5,614 bases of DNA from Hyphomicrobiales bacterium (GTDB lineage Bacteria; Pseudomonadota; Alphaproteobacteria; Rhizobiales; Aestuariivirgaceae): positions 1-5,614 of the forward strand of contig JALWJW010000118.1 in assembly GCA_026996935.1 (NCBI GenBank), written 5' to 3'. The position numbers were made by a program, and so were the translations under genes. Of this stretch, positions 1-5,038 are shown one piece after another. Numbering within the stretch: position 1 is the stretch's first letter; every line of letters begins with the position of its first letter. Under the pieces are notes generated by a model. That model was not told the DNA's origin and did not search any database. It was given only the letters and a program-made list of their open reading frames with translations.

Positions 1-1224
1 GGCGGCAAATGGCCAAGCTTTGTAACTGGACTAAAAAGACTGCGCGACACCAAGGATGCTACTTATGCTCCTATGATGAATGACCTTTTGGGTCAGCTTG
101 AGCATTCATACCAAAAGAAAATGGGCTTCTGGAAAGGCGGCACCGTTTCTGTATTTGGTTATGGCGGTGGTATCATTCCTCGTTTTTCTGAAGTTGCAGA
201 AGATTATCCAGCTTCTAAAGAGTTTCATACTCTTCGCATTATGCCAGCTCCTGGTAACCACTACACGACAGACCTTCTGCGTGAAATGTGTGATATCTGG
301 GAAAAATATGGTTCAGGCCTTATTGCTTTTCATGGCCAATCTGGCGACATCATGTTCCAGGGTTGTACAACTGAAAACACCCAAAAAGCATTTGATGAGT
401 TGAACAAAATCGGTTTTGACCTTGGTGGTGCCGGTCCAGCTCTTCGTACTGCAATGAGCTGTGTGGGCCATGCCCGCTGTGAAATGTCTTGTTATGATGA
501 GCAAAAAGCGCACCGTGACATCATCGATGAATATCTCGATGAAATGCACCGTCCTGCTCTTCCATACAAATTTAAATTTAAATTCTCCGGTTGCCCGAAC
601 GATTGTGTAAACGCAATCCACCGTGCTGACTTTGCTGTTATCGGCACATGGCGCGATGACATGAAAGTCAATCAGGAAGAAGTTAAAAAGTACGTCGCAA
701 AAGCTGGCCGTAAGTACACAATCGATTCAGTTATCGCTATGTGTCCAACACGTGCTCTAAGCTTGAACGATGATGACACTCTTGAAGTGGACAACAAATC
801 TTGTGTTCGTTGTATGCACTGCCTGAACGTCATGACTAAAGCTCTGTCTCCTGGCGATGACAAAGGTGCTTCTATCCTTATGGGTGGTAAACGCGCTTTG
901 AAAATCGGTGATTTGATGGGTACAGTGATCAAACCGTTCATCAAGCTTGAAACAGATGAAGATTACGAAGAGTTGGTAGAATTTGCCGGCGAATGTATCG
1001 ATTTCTTTGCTGATAATGCGCTTGAACATGAACGTGTTGGTGAAACAATTGATCGTGTTGGGCTTCCTGCATTTCTGGAAGCTGTTGGTGTTGAGCCAGA
1101 TCCAAACATGGTCAACCATCCGCGGACTTCTTGTTATGTTCGTACTGACGACTTTACAGATGAAGCTGATAAATACTTCGAACGTAAAGCTCGCGAAGCC
1201 GGTCTGACAGTAGCTGCTGAATAA
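1..1224 (+). CDS. dsrA: Reverse dissimilatory sulfite reductase, alpha subunit DsrA (5' end missing)
   Basis: Alpha subunit of the cytoplasmic alpha2beta2 DsrAB enzyme, which carries siroheme coupled to [4Fe-4S]; in sulfur oxidisers it runs toward sulfite. The frame is open from base 1 and upstream residues such as WPSFVTGLKRLRD match the DsrA N-terminus, so the ATG at 73 is internal and the true start lies outside the window, probably about 20 codons upstream. Counting from the first visible residue, the siroheme-cluster cysteines are C154, C160, C198 and C202 (C-X5-C, then C-X3-C in SGCPNDC). The inserted ferredoxin domain has C248 (CPTRAL) and C268-X2-C271-X2-C274 (CVRCMHC). VFGYGGGIIPRFSE is a typical DsrA block. 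The gene ends in tandem TAA TAA stops and is followed by dsrB. Identification is secure. The oxidative direction is inferred from dsrEFH nearby. Confidence 0.97.
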   Translation, partial: GGKWPSFVTGLKRLRDTKDATYAPMMNDLLGQLEHSYQKKMGFWKGGTVSVFGYGGGIIPRFSEVAEDYPASKEFHTLRIMPAPGNHYTTDLLREMCDIWEKYGSGLIAFHGQSGDIMFQGCTTENTQKAFDELNKIGFDLGGAGPALRTAMSCVGHARCEMSCYDEQKAHRDIIDEYLDEMHRPALPYKFKFKFSGCPNDCVNAIHRADFAVIGTWRDDMKVNQEEVKKYVAKAGRKYTIDSVIAMCPTRALSLNDDDTLEVDNKSCVRCMHCLNVMTKALSPGDDKGASILMGGKRALKIGDLMGTVIKPFIKLETDEDYEELVEFAGECIDFFADNALEHERVGETIDRVGLPAFLEAVGVEPDPNMVNHPRTSCYVRTDDFTDEADKYFERKAREAGLTVAAE

Positions 1225-1256
1225 TAAGTAGCGAAATCAATAGCTTAAATAAAGGC

Positions 1257-1290
1257 GCTTTGCGTTCAACAAGTGAGTTGTACGCAAAGC
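1257..1290 (+). promoter_or_regulatory. Intercistronic hairpin between dsrA and dsrB
   Basis: A perfect 9-bp stem (GCTTTGCGT at 1257-1265 with ACGCAAAGC at 1282-1290) encloses a T-T mismatch, a further 4-bp stem (CAAC/GTTG) and a 6-base loop AAGTGA. No T-tract follows (the next bases are CCTGTTAAAAG), so it is not an intrinsic terminator. It ends 25 bases before the dsrB start. It may act as an mRNA stabiliser or processing site that balances DsrA and DsrB. That role is inference; the inverted repeat itself is directly visible. Confidence 0.7.
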
Positions 1291-1315
1291 CCTGTTAAAA
1301 GTAAGAGAGAAGAAA

Positions 1316-2398
1316 ATGAGTGAAGCAGCAGCAACACCTCGCGAACCAGATGAGGTCGGTGTTCCCGATCCCTTCCAATATATGCATCCTTTAATGAAGG
1401 AAGAATTTGGCAATTGGGATTGGCATGATCGTCCACGCCCTGGTGTTTTGCACCATGTAGCCAAAGACGGCAAAGAAATCTGGACAGTACGCGCAGGTAC
1501 ACAACGTCAAATGGACGTATATACTATCCGCAAACTATGTGAAATCGGCGATGAATTTGCTGATGGTCACGTACGGTTTACCACACGCTCAAACATTGAG
1601 TACATGGTTTCTGACCAGTCAAAAGTTGATCCTTTGATTGAAGCACTTGGCAAAGGCGGGTTCCCTGTCGGTGGTACAGGCAACTCAATCTCTATGGTTT
1701 CACACACTCAAGGTTGGCTACACTGCGATATTCCAGGCACTGATGCTTCTGGCGTTGTTAAAGGCCTTATGGACTTGGTCCATGATGAATTCGTTCAGGA
1801 AGAAATGCCTAACCGGGTTCGCATTACAACATCCTGCTGTCAGATCAACTGTGGTGGCCAGGGCGATATTGCGGTTAATGTGCAATACACCAAACCACCA
1901 AAGATCAATCACGATCTGGTTGCAGCAACATGTGAGCGCCCATCTGTTGTGGCTCGTTGCCCTGTGGCAGCTATTCGCCCGGCAATGGTCAATGGCAAAC
2001 CTTCTCTTGAAGTTGATGAGAAGAAATGTGTTTGTTGTGGTGCCTGTTACCCACCTTGTCCGCCAATGCAAATTAATGGCGAAGAGTCTACCAAACTGGC
2101 TATCTGGGTTGGTGGTAAACACTCAAACGCTCGTTCAAAACCATCTTTCCATAAATTGGTTGTTGCGAACCTGCCTAACAATGCACCGCATTGGCCAGAA
2201 GTGAATGCCATCGTTAAGAAAATCCTTGAATGCTATAAAGCAGACGCTAAGGACTTTGAACGTATGGGCGAGTGGATTGAACGCATCGGTTGGCCTCGTT
2301 TCTTTGAAATGACAGAGCTGGCATTTACCAAACATCACCTCGACACATGGACAGGTGCTCGTAAAACAATGAATATGTCTGCACATATTCACTTCTAA
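1316..2398 (+). CDS. dsrB: Reverse dissimilatory sulfite reductase, beta subunit DsrB
   Basis: Beta subunit of DsrAB, carrying the siroheme-[4Fe-4S] site that acts on the sulfur bound to DsrC. The 360 residues are full length for the family. The cysteines C137, C174, C175 and C179 reproduce the DsrB cluster pattern (C-X36-CC-X3-C, in TTSCCQINCGG). The ferredoxin insert has C215 (RCPVAAIRP) followed by C238, C241, C244 and C248 in KKCVCCGACYPPCPP. The signature blocks RAGTQRQMDV and RIGWPRFFE are present. The ATG at 1316 is preceded by a purine-rich but modest ribosome-binding stretch (GAGAGAAGA, from about 1305) and fits the usual DsrB N-terminus (PDPFQYMHPLMK). The 91-bp gap from dsrA is longer than the almost gapless spacing common in operons and contains a hairpin. 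A strong terminator follows immediately. No truncation or odd residues are seen. Confidence 0.98.
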   Translation: MSEAAATPREPDEVGVPDPFQYMHPLMKEEFGNWDWHDRPRPGVLHHVAKDGKEIWTVRAGTQRQMDVYTIRKLCEIGDEFADGHVRFTTRSNIEYMVSDQSKVDPLIEALGKGGFPVGGTGNSISMVSHTQGWLHCDIPGTDASGVVKGLMDLVHDEFVQEEMPNRVRITTSCCQINCGGQGDIAVNVQYTKPPKINHDLVAATCERPSVVARCPVAAIRPAMVNGKPSLEVDEKKCVCCGACYPPCPPMQINGEESTKLAIWVGGKHSNARSKPSFHKLVVANLPNNAPHWPEVNAIVKKILECYKADAKDFERMGEWIERIGWPRFFEMTELAFTKHHLDTWTGARKTMNMSAHIHF

Positions 2399-2408
2399 GC
2401 AAATCTGA

Positions 2409-2451
2409 GGCCGCACGCGGCTTAATTATAAAAGCGTGCGGCCCCTTTTTT
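2409..2451 (+). terminator. Rho-independent terminator after dsrB
   Basis: A perfect 10-bp GC-rich stem (GGCCGCACGC at 2409-2418 with GCGTGCGGCC at 2434-2443) encloses a 15-base AT-rich loop. CC and six T residues follow at 2446-2451. The stem begins 11 bases after the dsrB stop. This is a canonical intrinsic terminator on the + strand. It would end or attenuate the dsrAB transcript before dsrE, so dsrEFHCMK would depend on read-through or on its own promoter. Confidence 0.92.
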
Positions 2452-2543
2452 ACCCAAACTGTTATATTATTTTATTCATATATTAGAACATCTTAGCATA
2501 CAAATTAACGCATATAACAACTAACGATTAGGAGAGCGACACA
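2452..2543 (+). promoter_or_regulatory. AT-rich dsrB-dsrE spacer, probable promoter region for dsrE
   Basis: This spacer is markedly richer in A and T than the flanking genes and lies directly between an intrinsic terminator and dsrE. It contains several -10-like hexamers (TATATT at 2463-2468 and 2479-2484, TATAAC at 2513-2518), but I could not pair any with a convincing -35 element at 16-18 bp. The context favours a promoter here; the exact site is not determined. AGGAG at 2530-2534 is the dsrE ribosome-binding site. Confidence 0.4.
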
Positions 2544-2936
2544 GTGAAATTTGGAGTAGTCGTCAACGAAGGGCCATACACCCATCAGGCTTCTGATAGT
2601 GCTTATCAGTTTACGAAAGAAGCTATTGCACAAGGTCACGAGATTATCCGCGTGTTTTTCTACCACGACGGTGTGAACAATGGTACGCGCCTAACGGTTC
2701 CACCTGGTGATGATCGTCACATTCAAAACAACTGGTCAGAGCTTGCTAAAGAGCACAATCTGGACATGGTTGTTTGTATTGCAGCAGCCCAGCGCCGCGG
2801 CATTCTTGATGAGAATGAAGCAAAGCGCCAAGGTAAGGACGCTGACAATATTGCTGAAGGTTTCCGTATTTCGGGCCTTGGACAATTGATTGAAGCTGGC
2901 ATTCAGGCTGATCGCCTGGTGACGTTTGGCGATTAA
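2544..2936 (+). CDS. dsrE: Sulfur relay protein DsrE (sulfurtransferase subunit of DsrEFH)
   Basis: Sulfur-carrying subunit of the cytoplasmic DsrE2F2H2 hexamer, homologous to TusD, which receives sulfane sulfur and hands it to DsrC. The 130 residues are full length. The conserved N-terminal NEGPY and ASDSAYQF segments, the VFFYHDGVNN block and the persulfide-carrying cysteine C78 in MVVCIAAAQRRG all match DsrE. C78 is the residue shown in Allochromatium to be needed for transfer to DsrC. The start is GTG at 2544, supported by AGGAG nine bases upstream and by the family N-terminus MKF. The stop overlaps the dsrF ribosome-binding site, which suggests co-translation. It is the first gene after the terminator, so it may lead its own transcript. 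TusD is the alternative, but the context of dsrAB and a true dsrC rules for DsrE. Confidence 0.97.
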   Translation: MKFGVVVNEGPYTHQASDSAYQFTKEAIAQGHEIIRVFFYHDGVNNGTRLTVPPGDDRHIQNNWSELAKEHNLDMVVCIAAAQRRGILDENEAKRQGKDADNIAEGFRISGLGQLIEAGIQADRLVTFGD

Positions 2937-2950
2937 GGAGTTACGATATT

Positions 2951-3379
2951 ATGAGTGAAGATATGGAAGACGGTGGCGACATCAAAAAGTTCATGTACAT
3001 GAACCGTAAAGCCCCTTATGGCACAATTTACGCACTTGAAGCCCTTGAGGTTGTGTTGATCGGTGCTGCATTTGATCAGGACGTATCATTGGCATTTGTT
3101 GATGATGGTGTGTTTCAGCTAACCAAAGGCCAGGACACAGCAGGCATCGGTATTAAAAACTTTTCACCAGCGTTTAAAGCGCTCGGTGATTATGATGTAA
3201 CGAAACTATATGTTGAGAAAGAATCCCTGGAAGAACGCGGCCTTACGGCTGATGATCTTATGGATTTGGTTTACGAAGATGAAGACGATGATTGGGCTGA
3301 AAAACCATCTATTCGTCTTGTCAGCCGCGACGAATTGAAGACTGTTCTTGCCGAGCAAGACGTTATAATGAGCTTCTAA
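2951..3379 (+). CDS. dsrF: Sulfur relay protein DsrF (DsrEFH subunit, cysteine-free)
   Basis: Second subunit of the DsrEFH hexamer, a TusC homologue with the same fold as DsrE. The conserved core KKFMYMNRKAPYGTIYALEA, followed by GAAFDQDV, DDGVFQLTKGQD and GIGIKNFSP, identifies it. The 142 residues are slightly longer than I expect for DsrF, owing to an acidic N-terminal tail (SEDMEDGGD). A strongly acidic stretch lies near residues 109-114 (EDEDDD). There is no cysteine anywhere in the protein; S46 sits in the DQDVS turn. The subunit therefore cannot itself carry persulfide and is probably structural. The ATG at 2951 is set by AAGGAG at 2935-2940, which overlaps the dsrE stop. A second in-frame ATG at 2963 is less well placed. 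The dsrH start follows 12 bases after the stop. Confidence 0.96.
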   Translation: MSEDMEDGGDIKKFMYMNRKAPYGTIYALEALEVVLIGAAFDQDVSLAFVDDGVFQLTKGQDTAGIGIKNFSPAFKALGDYDVTKLYVEKESLEERGLTADDLMDLVYEDEDDDWAEKPSIRLVSRDELKTVLAEQDVIMSF

Positions 3380-3391
3380 GAGGATTTTACG

Positions 3392-3694
3392 ATGAGCATT
3401 TTACATACTGTCAATAAATCACCGTTCCAAAAGAACGACCTCACATCATGTCTTGCCCATGCAAACGATGATGATGCGGTTCTTATGATTGAAGATGGCG
3501 TTTATGGCGCGATCAAGGGCACACAAGCTGCAAGCCAAATTGCAGCAGCCGGGGCAACAGTATTTGTTTTGGGTGTTGATTTAGCAGCACGCGGAATTAG
3601 TGAAGACAAGGTAGCTGATGGTGTGAGTGTTGTCGGATATGACGGGTTCGTCAAGCTGGCAGCAGAACATCACGCGGTTAATTCTTGGCTTTAA
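3392..3694 (+). CDS. dsrH: Sulfur relay protein DsrH (DsrEFH subunit)
   Basis: Third subunit of the DsrEFH hexamer, a TusB homologue. The 100 residues are the usual size. The N-terminus MSILHTVNKSPF is the DsrH/TusB signature. The single cysteine C20 (LTSCLAHA) is at the conserved position of the second putative active cysteine in the complex. The segments DAVLMIEDGVYGAIKGT and LGVDLAARG, and the C-terminal NSWL, are also typical. The ATG at 3392 has AGAGG at 3379-3383, overlapping the end of dsrF, so dsrE, dsrF and dsrH look translationally linked. After the TAA a 99-bp leader with small hairpins separates it from dsrC. The call over TusB rests on the neighbours. Confidence 0.96.
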   Translation: MSILHTVNKSPFQKNDLTSCLAHANDDDAVLMIEDGVYGAIKGTQAASQIAAAGATVFVLGVDLAARGISEDKVADGVSVVGYDGFVKLAAEHHAVNSWL

Positions 3695-3701
3695 AGTAAT
3701 C

Positions 3702-3773
3702 GTGCCAGGTTCGTTTTGAGCTCGGCACAAAATGAATACAGATGAAAATCTGTGAAGTGGCTGGAAGGCCAGT
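3702..3773 (+). promoter_or_regulatory. Three successive stem-loops in the dsrH-dsrC spacer (dsrC leader)
   Basis: Stem-loop 1: GTGCC (3702-3706) pairs with GGCAC (3724-3728), with a partly wobble-paired inner stem and a short T-rich loop. Stem-loop 2: ACAGAT (3738-3743) pairs with ATCTGT (3748-3753), closed by a GAAA tetraloop of the stable GNRA type. Stem-loop 3: CTGG (3761-3764) pairs with CCAG (3769-3772), weak, followed by TATTTTT. Stem-loop 3 lies just upstream of the strong dsrC ribosome-binding site AAGGAG (3781-3786). No convincing promoter is visible. The structures could mark a processing site, weak attenuation or a stabilising 5' end for dsrC mRNA (inference). Confidence 0.5.
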
Positions 3774-3793
3774 ATTTTTAAAGGAGACTAAAA

Positions 3794-4126
3794 ATGGCTT
3801 ACGAAGTGAATGGTAAAACCATTGAACATGACGAAGAAGGCTACCTCTCAGACCTCACACAGTGGGACAATGATGTTGCTGCCATTCTTGCCAAGGATGA
3901 AGGCATTGAAATGACAGATGAGCATTGGGAAGTTGTCAACTTTTTGCGTGAATATTATGACGAATACCAAATCGCCCCTGCGATCCGTGTTCTTGTAAAA
4001 GCGCTTAAGAAAACAATGGGCAAAGAAAAAGGTTCAAACAAATACCTTTACACTTTGTTCCCATATGGCCCAGCTAAACAAGCATGTAAAATTGCTGGTT
4101 TGCCTAAGCCAACAGGTTGTATCTAA
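3794..4126 (+). CDS. dsrC: Sulfur carrier protein DsrC
   Basis: Small cytoplasmic protein that carries sulfur on its flexible C-terminal arm. It takes sulfur from DsrEFH, presents it to DsrAB, and is cycled by DsrMK. The 110 residues are near the family length. The C-terminus CKIAGLPKPTGCI holds both redox cysteines, C98 and the penultimate C109, spaced C-X10-C. That pair separates true DsrC from TusE-type relatives, which lack the first. The KEKGSNKYLYTLFPYGPAKQAC block, given here in shortened form as KEKGSNKYLY (insertion typical of DsrC) and FPYGPAKQAC, and WEVVNFLREYYDEYQIAPA (helical core) are classic. The ATG at 3794 has AAGGAG seven bases upstream, the strongest ribosome-binding site in the window. 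It is flanked by hairpins on both sides, which would fit a separately processed and abundant message. Confidence 0.98.
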   Translation: MAYEVNGKTIEHDEEGYLSDLTQWDNDVAAILAKDEGIEMTDEHWEVVNFLREYYDEYQIAPAIRVLVKALKKTMGKEKGSNKYLYTLFPYGPAKQACKIAGLPKPTGCI

Positions 4127-4135
4127 TACAATTTC

Positions 4136-4156
4136 TGGTCAGGCATTGACTGACCA
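4136..4156 (+). promoter_or_regulatory. Small hairpin just after dsrC
   Basis: A perfect 7-bp inverted repeat (TGGTCAG at 4136-4142, CTGACCA at 4150-4156) with a 7-base loop GCATTGA starts nine bases after the dsrC stop. It is followed by TATTTAG, too poor in T for a clear terminator. It may protect the 3' end of a dsrC transcript or cause partial termination. Confidence 0.5.
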
Positions 4157-4170
4157 TATTTAGAAACAAA

Positions 4171-4209
4171 TCTCTCGCTGGACTTTTTCAATAAAAGTGC
4201 AGCGAGAGA
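4171..4209 (+). promoter_or_regulatory. Long, strong hairpin in the dsrC-dsrM spacer
   Basis: A perfect 10-bp stem (TCTCTCGCTG at 4171-4180, CAGCGAGAGA at 4200-4209) is followed inward by one G-G mismatch, a second perfect 6-bp stem (ACTTTT 4182-4187 with AAAAGT 4193-4198) and a 5-base loop TCAAT. The downstream bases ATTTAAAATAAAAG are AT-rich but not a T-run, so intrinsic termination on the + strand would be weak. An RNA-stabilising or processing element that separates dsrC from dsrM message levels is the best guess. Confidence 0.65.
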
Positions 4210-4256
4210 ATTTAAAATAAAAGATTTATGTGAGAATTTGGTCGTTAGATCAGATT

Positions 4257-4262
4257 GAGGGG
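4257..4262 (+). promoter_or_regulatory. Ribosome-binding site that decides the dsrM start
   Basis: GAGGGG at 4257-4262 lies eight bases before the GTG at 4271. The upstream in-frame GTG at 4262 overlaps this site and would have its purine run directly adjacent, too close to serve as its own ribosome-binding site. This supports 4271 as the dsrM start. Confidence 0.65.
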
Positions 4263-4270
4263 TGAGGCTC

Positions 4271-5002
4271 GTGCTTACGACAATTTATGCAATCCTATTT
4301 TATGTTGCCACGCTAACGCTTGTTGGCGGCATTGCGATGCGTATCAAACAATATTGGTCAATCCCTGCCCCATTAAAAATTCCAACCACCCCAGCCCCAA
4401 CAACAAAACCTGGTGTGTGGTTTCGTATGTTTAAAGAAGTAACGTTATTTGAGAGCTTGTTTAAATCCAATAAATGGATTTGGGTTTTCAGTATGATGTT
4501 CCATCTCGGCCTTGCCCTGGTATTGCTACGCCATTTCCGTTATTTCACCGATACAACCAGTTTGATCTGGACTTGGGTTAATTGGGTTCAGCCCTTTGGC
4601 AAATATGCTGGCTTTGTCATGCTTATCGGTATTATCGGCCTATTCATTCGCCGCATTGTTGTGGCACGGGTTCGTTATATTTCGTCCCCTTCTGACTATT
4701 TGATGTTGATACTACTTTTCTTTATCGGTTTTTCCGGCCTGATAATGAAATATGTTTCTCATACAGATATTGTTGGTATCAAACAGTTTTTCCTCGGACT
4801 GATGTATTTTGACTGGCAACCGCTTCCAACAGATACCCCGGTATTGGTACATCTTGGACTGGTTGCAGCTTTGATGATTATTTTCCCATTTTCAAAACTC
4901 CTGCATGCACCGGGTGTTTTCTTTAGCCCAAGCCGTAACATGGTCGATAATCCACGTGAAAAACGCCATATCGCTCCGTGGGCGGCTGAGCTAGAAAAAT
5001 AA
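4271..5002 (+). CDS. dsrM: DsrM, membrane b-type cytochrome subunit of DsrMKJOP
   Basis: Integral membrane subunit with NarI-like fold, which carries b-type hemes and exchanges electrons between the quinone pool and DsrK. The 243 residues contain about five hydrophobic helices, near residues 5-25, 70-88, 112-130, 142-162 and 189-209. Four histidines, H78/H88 (FHLGLALVLLRH) and H194/H212 (VHLGLVAA...KLLH), have spacings of 10 and 18, the same as the four heme ligands of nitrate reductase NarI. The cytoplasmic loop APLKIPTTPAPT and the FESLFKSNKWIW block are typical of DsrM. I chose GTG 4271 (MLTTIYAILF) over GTG 4262, which would add three residues, on ribosome-binding-site spacing. dsrK follows after 36 bp, as expected for partners in one complex. 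The remaining complex genes lie beyond the window. Confidence 0.95.
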   Translation: MLTTIYAILFYVATLTLVGGIAMRIKQYWSIPAPLKIPTTPAPTTKPGVWFRMFKEVTLFESLFKSNKWIWVFSMMFHLGLALVLLRHFRYFTDTTSLIWTWVNWVQPFGKYAGFVMLIGIIGLFIRRIVVARVRYISSPSDYLMLILLFFIGFSGLIMKYVSHTDIVGIKQFFLGLMYFDWQPLPTDTPVLVHLGLVAALMIIFPFSKLLHAPGVFFSPSRNMVDNPREKRHIAPWAAELEK

Positions 5003-5007
5003 GAATG

Positions 5008-5021
5008 AAGCCAATTGGCTT
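5008..5021 (+). repeat. 14-bp perfect palindrome in the dsrM-dsrK spacer
   Basis: AAGCCAATTGGCTT is perfectly self-complementary. As RNA it could form a 5-bp stem with an AATT loop just upstream of the dsrK ribosome-binding site (GAGAGG, 5025-5030). As DNA it could bind a dimeric protein. No function is shown and such a short palindrome may be chance. Confidence 0.4.
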
Positions 5022-5038
5022 ACTGAGAGGTTGAAGAC

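Noticed and set aside
568..585. Tandem 6-base repeat (AAATTT units) inside dsrA
   Set aside because: It encodes the KFKFKF peptide before SGCPNDC, a conserved part of DsrA, so the repeat follows from protein sequence.
757..1119. Antisense open frame of about 120 residues inside dsrA
   Set aside because: It has no recognisable domain or ribosome-binding site and is fully opposite a strongly conserved gene; it is a shadow frame. The same applies to antisense frames at 313-621, 672-944, 1718-2122, 2135-2416 and 5261-5506.
73..1224. DsrA as a complete 383-residue protein starting at ATG 73
   Set aside because: The frame stays open to base 1 and the 24 upstream residues match the DsrA N-terminus, so the gene is cut by the window edge and ATG 73 is internal.
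1237..1502. Antisense small frames across the dsrA-dsrB spacer
   Set aside because: They largely overlap the dsrB N-terminus and have no family resemblance; the spacer is better explained by the hairpin.
1638..2204. 188-residue open frame in another + frame inside dsrB
   Set aside because: It overlaps the conserved DsrB frame entirely, has low-complexity hydrophobic and basic composition, and has no translation signal.
3685..3745. Sigma-70 promoter for dsrC (TTGAGC near 3716 as -35)
   Set aside because: No acceptable -10 hexamer is found 16-18 bp downstream, so I did not call a promoter.
2544..4126. TusBCD-TusE tRNA-thiolation relay instead of DsrEFH-DsrC
   Set aside because: The relay genes lie between dsrAB and dsrMK, and DsrC has both C-terminal cysteines in C-X10-C spacing, which TusE lacks.
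4171..4225. Long hairpin after dsrC as an intrinsic terminator on the + strand
   Set aside because: The stem is strong, but the following bases are mixed A and T without a T-run, so strong intrinsic termination is not supported.
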